Shown: positions 47,057-55,148 of the stretch, piece after piece
How the letters are laid out: each line of letters starts with the position of its first letter
Numbering within the stretch: position 1 is the first letter of the stretch
Source: Paracoccus aurantiacus
GTDB taxonomy: Bacteria; Pseudomonadota; Alphaproteobacteria; Rhodobacterales; Rhodobacteraceae
Reading direction: 5' to 3'
NCBI RefSeq assembly: GCF_007993065.1
Contig: NZ_VOPL01000004.1
Coordinates: 124,001 to 188,000, forward strand
Length of the DNA: 64,000 nt
Translations under genes and position numbers: made by a program
The notes under the pieces: generated by a model
The model's database searches: none
Told to the model about the DNA's origin: nothing
Seen by the model: only the letters and a program-made list of their open reading frames with translations

Positions 47057-47809
47057 TTAGAACGCGAAATTCAGGGTCCGCACGATGCCAAGCTTGATCG
47101 AGGGCTGGTTGCGATCGCGCACGATCGGGCTGTCGGCCGCATCGCCGATGATCCGAGAGAACTTGACCTCGCCGGTAATGGCGGTGTTCGGGGTCAGGTC
47201 ATAACGCGCCTCAAGGCTGGCGGCTGCGGTGTTGAAGCCGCCGCCGGGCTTGTAAACATCGTAATCGGTGCGCGCTGCTTCGGCATCGGTGATGCCGAAA
47301 TAGGTTTCGTTATAGGCGTCATTGCCATAGCCGGCTTCCAGCCCGGCCCACAGCGTCATGCGATCCGACGATTCGAACCGGTACTTTGCGCCCAGTTCAC
47401 CGGTCAGTCCGTCATGGCCGCCAAAGCCCTTACGCAGCGTCGCATAGGCGGTCGTCTGACCCATATTATAGGTCGCTTTGACACCCAGCTCATAGGCCCG
47501 GTCGATCTCGTCAAGGCCGGCAAGGCGATCATCGTCATTGTCGTCACGATTGCCGACCATGTTGACATTGGGAGAGATGCGGAAACCCGTATTCGCGCCA
47601 GCCCGGCTGCCATTCAGGCGCAGGTCGCGCAGGATGATCCAGGGGCTTGTTTCGAACTCGTCCGAGCCGGGATAGGTCGTGCCGTATTTCGCGCCAAGCC
47701 CGACATCGACCGATACCTGATTGGTCCCGGTCCCGATCGCATCCTGCGCAAGCGCGGGAGTGGTGACGGCAAAGGCTGCGATCAGCGGAAGCACGAATTT
47801 CATGGGCAT
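47057..47809 (-). CDS. MipA/OmpV family outer membrane protein
   Basis: The product has 250 residues. Signal peptide at 1-21 (MPMKFVLPLIAAFAVTTPALA). The mature protein has alternating beta strands with a GLGAKYGTTYPGSDEFE start, typical of MipA/OmpV, and ends in Phe, the usual last residue for BAM insertion. MipA was described as a scaffold with MltA and PBP1b, but most family members are simple outer-membrane barrels. It is downstream of the ABC-F gene on the same strand, with a 165-base gap. Confidence 0.85.
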   Translation of the reverse strand: MPMKFVLPLIAAFAVTTPALAQDAIGTGTNQVSVDVGLGAKYGTTYPGSDEFETSPWIILRDLRLNGSRAGANTGFRISPNVNMVGNRDDNDDDRLAGLDEIDRAYELGVKATYNMGQTTAYATLRKGFGGHDGLTGELGAKYRFESSDRMTLWAGLEAGYGNDAYNETYFGITDAEAARTDYDVYKPGGGFNTAAASLEARYDLTPNTAITGEVKFSRIIGDAADSPIVRDRNQPSIKLGIVRTLNFAF

Positions 47810-47974
47810 CGGACCTTGTATGCGGCGGTTGTTTTGCGGCGGCTGCCTTGGCTTCGGGAAGGGTTCGTCGCCCTTTTCTTATGGCGGCATGTGCCAATCC
47901 GATAACCCGAATTCAAGCATGCCGGCCAACCTCGCGCAAAGCATAGCCGGGTCGTGTCATCAGGGCCACAACTT

Positions 47975-49822
47975 TCAGTGCCGCTCGGCGCGTTCCAGCC
48001 GCTCAAGCGCCTCCATCCACAGGGTTTCTGCGCGCGTCATCGCCTCGGTCGCCTCGGCATGTTTGCGGCCCCATTTCTCGACCTCGGCCGGATCGTCATA
48101 GACCTTGGGATCGGCCATCTTGACGCCCAGCTTGTCCAGCATATCGGTCAGCTTGGTGATGCGGTCCTCGGCCCGGCGGGCTTCGGCGCGCAGTTCGAGG
48201 ATCTCGTCGCGGCTGGCGCGTTTCGGCGCGGGCTTTGCCGGTTCCGGCCGGGCGCGTTCGTCAGGCGATGACAGCAGCATCGCCCGGTAATCGTCCAGAT
48301 CGCCCTGCCAGGCATGGACGCCCCCCTGATCGACCAGCCACAGCCGGTCGGCCACCAGCGACAAAAGATGCATGTCATGGCTGACCAGAACCACCGCGCC
48401 GGTATAATCGTTCAGCGCCTCGGTCAGCGCCTCGCGGCTTTCGATATCAAGGTGGTTGGTCGGCTCGTCGAGGATCAGGATATGAGGCGCGTCAATCGTC
48501 GCGATCAGCAGCGACAGGCGCGCCTTCTGCCCGCCCGACAACTGGCGCACGCGGGTTTCGGCCTGCGCTTCCATCAGGCCAAAGCCCGCCAGCCGCGCCC
48601 GCAGCTTCGCCGGGCTTTCACCGGGGCGCAGACGGCGGACATGATCCAGCGGGGTTTCGTTCAGTTCCAGCTCATCCACCTGATGCTGCGCGAAATAGCC
48701 GACGCGCAGCTTGCCCGACCGGGTCATCTGGCCGGCCATCACCTCCAGCCGTTCGGCCAGCAGCTTCGACAGGGTGGATTTGCCCTGACCGTTGCGCCCC
48801 AGCAGCGCGATCCGGTCGTCCTGATCGATCCGCAGCCCCAGATTGCGCAGCACGGCGCGGTCGCCATAACCGACGCTGACCCCTTCCAGCGCGATGATCG
48901 GCGGCGAAAGCTGTTCGGGCGCGGGGAAGGTGAAGCGGTGGAATTTCGCTTCTTCCGGGGCGGTGATCGGCTCCATCCGCTCGATCATTTTGATGCGGGC
49001 CTGCGCCTGCTTGGCCTTCGATGCCTTGGCGCGGAAACGGTCAACGAAGCTTTGCAGATGCGCGCGGCGCAGGTCCTGCTTCTTGGCCTCTGCCGCCTGC
49101 AGCGCACGGCGTTCGGCGCGCAGCCGCGCGAAGCTGTCATAGCCGCCGGTGTAAAGCGTCAGCCGCTTGTCCTCCAGATGCAGGATATGGCCCACGGCCC
49201 GGTTCAGCAGGTCGCGGTCATGGCTGATGATGATGACGGTATAGGGGTAACGCGCCAGATAGCTTTCCAGCCACAGCGCCCCTTCAAGGTCCAGATAGTT
49301 GGTCGGTTCGTCCAGCAACAGCAGGTCGGGCTGCGCGAACAGCACCCCCGCCAGCGCAATCCGCATCCGCCAGCCGCCGGAAAAATCCGCGCTTGGCCGC
49401 TGCTGATCGGCATCGTTGAAGCCTAGGCCCTTCAGGATGGTCGAGGCCCGCGCCTCGGCTGACCAGGCATCAATATCCGCCAGCCGCGAATGAATCTCGG
49501 CAATCCGGTGGGCGTCGGTCGCGGTGTCGGCCTCTGCCATCAGCGCCGCGCGTTCGGTATCGGCATCCAGCACCGTGTCCAGCACGCTGCGATCCGTGCC
49601 CGGCGCTTCCTGCGCCACGCCCCCGATGCGCGCCCGCGAGGGCAGCCCGATCTCGCCGCCATCCAGCGACAATTCGCCCCGGATCAGCTTGAACAGCGTG
49701 GTCTTGCCCGCACCGTTCGGCCCCACAAGCCCGACCTTGTGCCCTTCCGGGATCGCGGCAGAGGCATGTTCGAACAGCGGGCGGCCCGCGATGGAATAGG
49801 ATATGTCATCAATACGCAGCAT
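47975..49822 (-). CDS. ABC-F family ATPase
   Basis: The product has 615 residues with two ATP-binding domains on one chain and no membrane segments, which places it in ABC-F, not transporters. Domain 1 has Walker A GPNGAGKT (residues 34-41) and the signature SGGWRMR; domain 2 has GRNGQGKS and SGGQKARL, and both Walker B regions end LLDEPTN or ILDEPTN. A basic linker separates them and a C-terminal coiled coil (about 540-615) follows. Such proteins bind the ribosome, for example EttA or Uup. ATG 49822 (MLRIDDISYSI) was chosen. Confidence 0.92.
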   Translation of the reverse strand: MLRIDDISYSIAGRPLFEHASAAIPEGHKVGLVGPNGAGKTTLFKLIRGELSLDGGEIGLPSRARIGGVAQEAPGTDRSVLDTVLDADTERAALMAEADTATDAHRIAEIHSRLADIDAWSAEARASTILKGLGFNDADQQRPSADFSGGWRMRIALAGVLFAQPDLLLLDEPTNYLDLEGALWLESYLARYPYTVIIISHDRDLLNRAVGHILHLEDKRLTLYTGGYDSFARLRAERRALQAAEAKKQDLRRAHLQSFVDRFRAKASKAKQAQARIKMIERMEPITAPEEAKFHRFTFPAPEQLSPPIIALEGVSVGYGDRAVLRNLGLRIDQDDRIALLGRNGQGKSTLSKLLAERLEVMAGQMTRSGKLRVGYFAQHQVDELELNETPLDHVRRLRPGESPAKLRARLAGFGLMEAQAETRVRQLSGGQKARLSLLIATIDAPHILILDEPTNHLDIESREALTEALNDYTGAVVLVSHDMHLLSLVADRLWLVDQGGVHAWQGDLDDYRAMLLSSPDERARPEPAKPAPKRASRDEILELRAEARRAEDRITKLTDMLDKLGVKMADPKVYDDPAEVEKWGRKHAEATEAMTRAETLWMEALERLERAERH

Positions 49823-49956
49823 GGCGCACGCCATGACGCAGGGGCGGGGCGGGGTCAATGGGGCAATGCCGCGGACGCTGCTCCGCTTTCGCGGGTGGCG
49901 GCCTTGCTTTGCTAAGGTTAGCGTTGCGGCAACATGGACGTTTGGGGAACCGGGCT

Positions 49957-50442
49957 GTGACAACCTTATCCAATCGCTTTCACCCTGCCGCGGCGTTTGG
50001 CTGCGCCCTGATCGCATGTTCGCGTCTGATGATGCCGCTCCCCGCTGTCGCGACGGATGCAAGCGACGCGATCGGCGCGCAGGCCGGTCAGGAGTTCCAA
50101 AGCCCGACCGGCAATATCCGCTGTTACCTCTATCCGCCGGAGGATCAGGAACCCACGCATTCGGTTCGCTGCGATGTGCTGGACTTCACACCCGTCTGGA
50201 CAACCCCGCCCGAGGGCTGCGATCTCGACTGGGGCGGGGTGCTGTGGCTGGACGATAAGGGGGCGGGCATTCGCGGCTGCGTTGGCGATGTGGTCGCAAC
50301 GCCGAGCGCGAAGGTGCTGGAATATGGCGCGACGATTTCCGGCGGCGGCATCCAGTGCCGGATGGAACGGCCCGGCGTTACCTGCACCAATCCCGAAGGC
50401 CACGGCTTCTTCATCTCGCGCGAGGATCAGCGGATTTTCTAG
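49957..50442 (+). CDS. Secreted cysteine-containing protein (DUF6636-like)
   Basis: The product has 161 residues. The GTG at 49957, preceded by GGGGA, was chosen, giving a signal peptide with a hydrophobic core near 12-33. The mature region shows FQSPTGNIRCYL, VRCDVLDFTPVW, EGCDLDWGG, IRGCVGD, GGGIQCRME and VTCTNPEGHGFF, a repeating cysteine pattern of six residues that may form three disulfides. The pattern is like DUF6636 proteins known mostly from actinobacteria. It is divergent from the ABC-F gene, with 134 bases between starts. Its function is unknown. Confidence 0.72.
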   Translation: MTTLSNRFHPAAAFGCALIACSRLMMPLPAVATDASDAIGAQAGQEFQSPTGNIRCYLYPPEDQEPTHSVRCDVLDFTPVWTTPPEGCDLDWGGVLWLDDKGAGIRGCVGDVVATPSAKVLEYGATISGGGIQCRMERPGVTCTNPEGHGFFISREDQRIF

Positions 50443-50614
50443 GCGCGCGGGCCGCGTGCGCCCGTATCTACGCTTTATATACAGGATATATGCGGATTAT
50501 TTACGCGTTATGACTGCCGCCTGACACGGCTTTTCAACATTCCCGTCCCATGATACGAGCCGCCCACAATTTCCGCGCAGGCACGCCCCGCGCCCATTCT
50601 GATGGAGTAATCCC

Positions 50615-51037
50615 ATGGCTACCGAGCGCACGCTCTCGATCATCAAACCCGACGCCACCAAGCGCAACCTGACCGGCAAGATCGTGTCGAAATTCGAAGA
50701 CGCCGGCCTGCGCGTCGTCGCATCCAAGCGCATCCATCTGTCGCCCGCACAGGCTGGCGCCTTCTACGCCGAACACGCCGAACGCCCCTTCTATGGCGAG
50801 CTGGTTGACTTCATGTCCTCGCAGCCTGTCGTCGTGCAAGTCCTTGAAGGCGAAGGCGCAATTCTGAAAAACCGCGAAGTGATGGGCGCCACCGACCCGG
50901 CAGAAGCCGCCGCCGGCACCATCCGCAAGGACTTCGCCGTGTCGAAGGGCGAAAACTCGGTCCACGGTTCCGACAGCCCGGAATCGGCCGCGCGTGAAAT
51001 CGCATTCTTCTTCTCGGGCCTTGAACTGGTCGGCTGA
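50615..51037 (+). CDS. ndk: Nucleoside diphosphate kinase
   Basis: The product has 140 residues. It transfers phosphate between nucleoside tri- and diphosphates through a phosphohistidine. The catalytic His is His117 in [12 protein letters not shown], and [13 protein letters not shown] near the N-terminus and REVMGATDP are diagnostic. The start is ATG 50615 with GATGGAG about seven bases upstream. It stands alone and is closed by a terminator at 51064. An AT-rich stretch just upstream is unlike the neighbouring DNA. Confidence 0.97.
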   Translation: MATERTLSIIKPDATKRNLTGKIVSKFEDAGLRVVASKRIHLSPAQAGAFYAEHAERPFYGELVDFMSSQPVVVQVLEGEGAILKNREVMGATDPAEAAAGTIRKDFAVSKGENSVHGSDSPESAAREIAFFFSGLELVG

Positions 51038-51063
51038 TCCGTCCGTTCTGCCAGGCTTTTCAG

Positions 51064-51094
51064 GGGGCGCGGGCCGGTGGGTCCGCGCCCCTTT
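51064..51094 (+). terminator. Intrinsic terminator after ndk
   Basis: A perfect 9-bp stem GGGGCGCGG / CCGCGCCCC with a 10-base loop is followed by TTTG on the plus strand, 26 bases after the ndk stop. Confidence 0.75.
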
Positions 51095-51153
51095 GACATT
51101 GCCGCGCCCCTTCCGCCGGGTTAGGACGGTAAAAACACATGGGGACCAAGAAC

Positions 51154-52083
51154 ATGCGCGCATTCGTTTTTCCCGGCCAAGGCGCCCAGACCATCGGCAT
51201 GGGCCGCGAGCTGGCCGAAGCTTATCCCGCCGCGATGGATGTTTTTAACGAGGTGGATGAAGCACTTGGCGAAGACCTCTCGAAACTGATCTGGGAAGGC
51301 GACATCGAGGAATTGACCCTGACCCGGAACGCCCAACCGGCGCTGATGGCCACGTCGATGGCCGCTTTCCGGGCGCTTCAGGCCGAAGGTTTCAACATCA
51401 CCGATGCCGATTTCGTCGCCGGTCACTCGCTTGGCGAATATTCCGCACTTTGCGCGGCGGGGGCGTTCAGCCTTGCCGACACCGCCCGCCTTTTGCGCCT
51501 GCGCGGGCAGGCCATGCAGGATGCGGTCCCCGTTGGCGTGGGTGCCATGGCCGCGATCCTCGGCCTCGATTTCGCGGCTGTGGACGAAATCGCGCGCGAA
51601 GCCGCTGGTGATGAGGTCTGTCAGGCCGCCAATGACAACGACCCTGCGCAGGTCGTGATTTCCGGCCATAAGGACGCGGTCGAACGCGCCGCAGCCCTTG
51701 CCAAGGAACGCGGTGCAAAGCGCGCCCTGATGCTGCCGGTTTCGGCGCCGTTCCACAGCGTATTGATGCAGCCCGCCGCCGCCGCCATGGCCGACGCACT
51801 GGCCGCCGTGGATATTCAAACGCCCGCCGTGCCCGTCATCGCCAATGTCCGGGCAGAGCCGGTTCTGGAACCCGGCGCCATCCGCATCCTGCTGGTCGAA
51901 CAGGTCACCGGGTCGGTCCGCTGGCGCGAATCGGTTGAGTTCCTGTCAGGCGCGGGCGTCACCGAATTCTGGGAAATCGGTGCGGGTAAGGCGCTGTCCG
52001 GCATGATCAAGCGCATCAGCAAGGACGCCGAAACGCGCGCCGTTGGCACGCCCGTCGACATCGCCGCACTTAAAGGCACCTGA
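51154..52083 (+). CDS. fabD: Malonyl-CoA-acyl carrier protein transacylase
   Basis: The product has 309 residues. It moves malonyl from CoA to ACP for fatty acid synthesis. Active-site motif GHSLGEYSAL (Ser92) and the oxyanion loop FPGQGAQ at the N-terminus are clear, as is HSVLMQPAAAAMADAL with the catalytic His. ATG 51154 (MRAFVFPGQG) was chosen, with GGGGA nine bases upstream; ATG 51139 adds five residues. Its stop and the racemase start share a base (TGATG), so these genes are coupled. Confidence 0.96.
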   Translation: MRAFVFPGQGAQTIGMGRELAEAYPAAMDVFNEVDEALGEDLSKLIWEGDIEELTLTRNAQPALMATSMAAFRALQAEGFNITDADFVAGHSLGEYSALCAAGAFSLADTARLLRLRGQAMQDAVPVGVGAMAAILGLDFAAVDEIAREAAGDEVCQAANDNDPAQVVISGHKDAVERAAALAKERGAKRALMLPVSAPFHSVLMQPAAAAMADALAAVDIQTPAVPVIANVRAEPVLEPGAIRILLVEQVTGSVRWRESVEFLSGAGVTEFWEIGAGKALSGMIKRISKDAETRAVGTPVDIAALKGT

Positions 52084-52793
52084 TGCGCCCGATCGGCATT
52101 CTGGGTGGCATGTCCTGGGTTTCGACCGCGCATTACTATGCGACGCTGAACCGTATGGCCTCTGCCCGGATGGGCGGGCTGCACTCGGCCCGGATCCTGC
52201 TGCATTCGGTCGATTTCGCGCCGATTGCCCAGATGCAGAAAGACGATGACTGGCAGGGTGCTGGCGAGGTTCTGGCCGATGCCGCGCGCGGGCTGGAGGC
52301 GGCCGGCGCGGGCCTGTTGCTGATTGCCGCAAACACCATGCATTTGGTCGCGGATCAGGTATCCGGCGCGGTCAGCCTGCCAGTGATCCATATTGCCGAT
52401 GCGACCGCCGATGCCATCGCGGCGGCGGGTTTGAAGCGGCCCGGCCTGATCGCCACAGCCTATACGATGGAGCGCCATTTTTATCGCGACAGGCTGGATG
52501 CGGCGGGGCTTCAACCGGTCATTCCGAACGATGCCGATAGGGCAGAAATCCACCGGATCATATTTGAAGAACTTGTTCGCGACGAGGTCAACGACAGCAG
52601 TCGCAGAACCTATGAGGACATCGCTGCGCGTCTGCTCGGCGATGGCGCGGATTGCGTGATCCTTGGCTGTACAGAGGTCGGGCTTTTGCTGAATGCGGGC
52701 AATGTTCCCGCGCCGGTTTTCGACACCGTGGAAATTCACTGCCGGGCGGCGCTGGAAGCCGCCTGTTTCGAGACAGGAGAGACATATGTTTGA
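52083..52793 (+). CDS. Aspartate/glutamate racemase family protein with altered active site
   Basis: The product has 236 residues. The family pattern is clear: GILGGMSWVSTAHYYATLN at the start, IAANTMHLVADQV near residue 80, and LGCTEVGLLL near residue 200. In this family the residue before NTMH should be a Cys, or Thr in YgeA-type enzymes; here it is Ala, while the second catalytic Cys (GCTEV) is present. It could be a one-sided racemase or have another activity. It sits between fabD and fabG, overlapping both, an unusual place. Confidence 0.82.
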   Translation: MRPIGILGGMSWVSTAHYYATLNRMASARMGGLHSARILLHSVDFAPIAQMQKDDDWQGAGEVLADAARGLEAAGAGLLLIAANTMHLVADQVSGAVSLPVIHIADATADAIAAAGLKRPGLIATAYTMERHFYRDRLDAAGLQPVIPNDADRAEIHRIIFEELVRDEVNDSSRRTYEDIAARLLGDGADCVILGCTEVGLLLNAGNVPAPVFDTVEIHCRAALEAACFETGETYV

Positions 52794-53523
52794 TCTGACA
52801 GGGAAACGCGCCCTTGTGACTGGCGCATCAGGCGGCATCGGCGGCGGCATTGCCGAAGCGTTGCATGCGGCCGGCGCAACCGTCGCGCTGTCCGGCACGC
52901 GAGAGGCGCCTTTGCAGGAACTTGCCGCCAAGCTGGGCGAACGCGCCCATGTCGTGACGGCGAATCTGGGTGATCCCGAGGCGGTCGAGGCACTGCCGAA
53001 AGCGGCGGCAGAGGCAATGGGCGGCGTTGACATACTGGTCAACAATGCAGGCATCACCCGCGACAACCTGTTCATGCGCATGTCGGACGAGGAATGGGCG
53101 AAGGTGATCGACGTGAACCTGACCTCATCCTTCCGGCTGATGCGAGGCGTCCTGCGGGGCATGATGAAGGCGCGTTGGGGCCGGATCGTGAATATCACCA
53201 GCGTCGTCGGGGCCACCGGCAATCCGGGGCAGGGCAACTATGCTGCCGCCAAGGCCGGGCTGGTCGGCATGTCAAAGTCGCTGGCCTACGAGGTCGCGAG
53301 CCGTGGCATCACCGTCAACTGCGTCGCGCCGGGCTTCATCGCCACGGCCATGACCGACAAGCTGAATGATGAGCAGAAGGGCAAAATCCTGACCCAGATT
53401 CCAGCAGGCGCAATGGGCACGCCCGAGGATATTGCGGCTGCCGTCCTTTACCTCTCCAGCCCCGAATCGGGCTATGTCACCGGGGCGACCTTGCACGTCA
53501 ACGGTGGCATGGCGATGCTGTGA
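52786..53523 (+). CDS. fabG: 3-oxoacyl-ACP reductase
   Basis: The product has 245 residues. FabG reduces the 3-oxo group of acyl-ACP with NADPH. The short-chain dehydrogenase motifs are intact: TGASGGIG near the N-terminus, NNAGITRDN, catalytic Ser in NITSVVG, YAAAK with catalytic Tyr and Lys, and a PGFIATAMTD tail region. ATG 52786 follows AGGAGA. It overlaps the racemase gene by eight bases. acpP follows, separated by a 160-base gap that holds a promoter. Confidence 0.96.
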   Translation: MFDLTGKRALVTGASGGIGGGIAEALHAAGATVALSGTREAPLQELAAKLGERAHVVTANLGDPEAVEALPKAAAEAMGGVDILVNNAGITRDNLFMRMSDEEWAKVIDVNLTSSFRLMRGVLRGMMKARWGRIVNITSVVGATGNPGQGNYAAAKAGLVGMSKSLAYEVASRGITVNCVAPGFIATAMTDKLNDEQKGKILTQIPAGAMGTPEDIAAAVLYLSSPESGYVTGATLHVNGGMAML

Positions 53524-53571
53524 CACTGAACATCTGCAGTCCTTTCGGCGTGGAAATAACGGCGAAAGCGG

Positions 53572-53599
53572 TTGCATGGGCGGGTCTGGCTGCTATATC
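53572..53599 (+). promoter_or_regulatory. acpP promoter
   Basis: TTGCAT and TATATC are separated by 16 bases on the plus strand, about 85 bases upstream of acpP. This suggests acpP has its own strong promoter in addition to read-through from fabG, fitting its need for high expression. Confidence 0.55.
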
Positions 53600-53683
53600 C
53601 CGTCTTGAGGCCAAGGGGGAAACCCCGGCATCGCGGCATGGCCGCAAACCTTGGGCGCATGCCCGCGAACATGAGGATAAGAC

Positions 53684-53917
53684 ATGAGCGATATCGCTGA
53701 TCGCGTGAAGAAAATCGTTGTCGAGCACCTGGGTGTGGACGAGGACAAGGTCGTGGAAACGGCGTCGTTCATCGACGATCTGGGTGCGGACAGCCTCGAC
53801 ACGGTCGAGCTGGTCATGGCTTTTGAAGAGGAATTCGGTATCGAAATCCCGGACGACGCCGCCGAAACCATCCAGACCTTCGGCGATGCCGTGAACTTCA
53901 TCAAGGGCGCGGTCTGA
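53684..53917 (+). CDS. acpP: Acyl carrier protein
   Basis: The product has 77 residues. The phosphopantetheine attachment site is the Ser in [19 protein letters not shown], and the protein is strongly acidic, as usual. It carries growing acyl chains in fatty acid synthesis. A strong terminator follows at 53942. In many Rhodobacterales fabF follows acpP; here it does not. Confidence 0.98.
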   Translation: MSDIADRVKKIVVEHLGVDEDKVVETASFIDDLGADSLDTVELVMAFEEEFGIEIPDDAAETIQTFGDAVNFIKGAV

Positions 53918-53941
53918 TCCGGTCCTGAAGAACTCAGAAAG

Positions 53942-53964
53942 CGGCGCCTCCGGGCGCCGTTTTT
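53942..53964 (+). terminator. Intrinsic terminator after acpP
   Basis: A 7-bp stem CGGCGCC / GGCGCCG with a TCCG loop is followed by TTTTT, a canonical terminator 24 bases after the acpP stop. Confidence 0.9.
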
Positions 53965-54061
53965 CATGACGGGCAGCGTTGCCCGCCATATCCCATCGCT
54001 GAGGCCTGCCGTCAGACCGCCGGACCGATCTTGCTGACGTGATAAGACCGGCCCACAGGCA
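53965..54061. other. Intergenic stretch after the acpP terminator
   Basis: About 100 bases hold no clear gene or signal. No tRNA gene was recognised that could serve as an integration site for the remnants downstream. Confidence 0.5.
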
Positions 54062-54277
54062 ATGACCGAGATTTCGGCAGAACTCAATTCCCGCTGACTG
54101 ACCTCGATCTGCGACACGGTGATCGACATTGCCGATCGAGAAATTGACCGTCCCACGGCGCTTGTCGGGACGACCTTCATCTACGCGATCAAGATCGCCG
54201 AGACAAAGCGCCGCCTGTCTCTGCCTCCCGGCCGTGGCCGCCCCGCACGCGGCCGGGCCGGGGAGGGAGAGAGATGA
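54062..54277 (+). pseudogene. Short ORF with an in-frame stop, coding-like remnant
   Basis: An ATG at 54062 opens a frame M-T-E-I-S-A-E-L-N-S-R, then an in-frame TGA at 54095-54097, after which the same frame continues for 59 codons with protein-like sequence (TSICDTVIDIADREIDRP, then FIYAIKIAETKRRLSLPPGRGRP) to a stop at 54275-54277. This reads as one small gene cut by a nonsense mutation. A GTG at 54119 without a ribosome site could start a shorter form. The stop overlaps the next ORF as ATGA. No family is recognised. Confidence 0.35.
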
Positions 54278-54520
54278 CGGGGTCCAGACAATTTACACTG
54301 TCACGCGCGGCGATGTCGAAAATCCGCTCGACAGGGATCGAGCGCGGTTTGCAGATCGACGCGCCGCTTGTGCCGGCGCTGCGCGAGCTTATCGACCGCG
54401 ATACCTGCACCAACCGTCTTGTCAGCCAAACCGGCAAGGAAAAGCGACCGATGGCGCCCGCCGATGCGCAGCGCGCGTTTAGCCGCATGATGCGCGATCT
54501 CTCAGCGCCCTTTGCCCTTG
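54274..54520 (+). pseudogene. Possible tyrosine recombinase fragment
   Basis: An open frame starts at ATG 54274 after a purine-rich GGGAGGGAGAG ribosome-like site. About 82 residues before it runs into ygiB DNA read antisense show SKIRSTGIERGLQIDAPL, VPALRELIDRD, NRLVSQTGKEKRPMAPADAQRAF, in style like the middle of phage integrase catalytic domains (a KTG...-type strand turn followed by I-D-x-P-L). The expected R, H and Y catalytic residues are missing. Call is tentative and based on style only. Confidence 0.3.
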
Positions 54521-55147
54521 TCAGCCACCGTAGCTGCGCGAACCGCCGCTGCTGCGCGAAGTTGACGAGGCGCCGAAGCCGCCGCGCTGGCTGACCTGCG
54601 CCCGCGTCATCGGGGCCTTGCCAATGGTCGAAGGGGCCTTGGTGAAGGTCGAGGTTGCCACCTTGCCGGTGCCGCGGTTGTTGGCGAATGTCTGATTGCC
54701 CGACGGCGTCGAATAGCCGCCTTGCGCCGTGCGAACCATCGGTTGCGAAAAGACGCCGCGATTGCCGCCGCCAAGCATCGAGCCGATCATATAGCCCATC
54801 AGCATCGGCATGAAGATCGAACCTCCGCCGGACTGGTTCTGCGCGGTCGGATCGGTCTCGCAACTGCCTGCGCCATGTTCCTGTTCGCAGAGTTCCTTAG
54901 AATCGTAGCGGGGGGCGGTTTCCAGATGGGTCTGTTCCGCAGCGGCGAACTGGGTCTGGCAATCCTGTTCGGTGAAGAACAGCGAGCCGTTCTGCGCCTC
55001 GGCGATGCAGCTTTGCAGATCGGGAAAGGCAGCGGCATCTGTCTTTTCCTCTTCGCACGCGGCGAGGGCCATCACGGCTGTGCCGGCCAGGAACAACGCG
55101 ACGTGGCGCGAGCGTTTGCGGGCGGATTTGCGGGTTGGTGCGGTCAT
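54521..55147 (-). CDS. ygiB: DUF1190 family protein, YgiB-like
   Basis: The product has 208 residues. The N-terminus MTAPTRKSARKRSRHVALFLAGTAVMALAACEEE has a lipoprotein-like end of the hydrophobic core (ALAAC) and is typical of DUF1190 proteins. The middle holds PDLQSCIAEAQ, EQDCQTQFAAAE, ELCEQEHGAGSCET, four cysteines, and the C-terminal half is Gly/Ser/Thr rich, ending GGSRSYGG. Function is unknown. It lies one base after ygiC on the same strand, but in E. coli the order is ygiB then ygiC, the reverse of this one. Confidence 0.85.
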   Translation of the reverse strand: MTAPTRKSARKRSRHVALFLAGTAVMALAACEEEKTDAAAFPDLQSCIAEAQNGSLFFTEQDCQTQFAAAEQTHLETAPRYDSKELCEQEHGAGSCETDPTAQNQSGGGSIFMPMLMGYMIGSMLGGGNRGVFSQPMVRTAQGGYSTPSGNQTFANNRGTGKVATSTFTKAPSTIGKAPMTRAQVSQRGGFGASSTSRSSGGSRSYGG

Positions 55148-55148
55148 G

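Noticed and set aside
47859..47880. Short hairpin AAGGG/CCCTT followed by a T-rich stretch
   Set aside because: The T-run is on the plus strand, where no gene ends; the stem is only five pairs.
48314..49426. 370-codon plus-strand frame antisense to the ABC-F gene
   Set aside because: It is fully covered by a gene with both ATP-binding domains intact and is His/Gln rich.
53965..54061. Possible tRNA or attachment site next to the remnant recombinase
   Set aside because: No cloverleaf or direct repeat pair was found by eye.
54129..54482. 117-codon plus-strand frame in the remnant region
   Set aside because: Its translation is Arg/Pro/Ser rich and shifted relative to the two frames with protein-like content.
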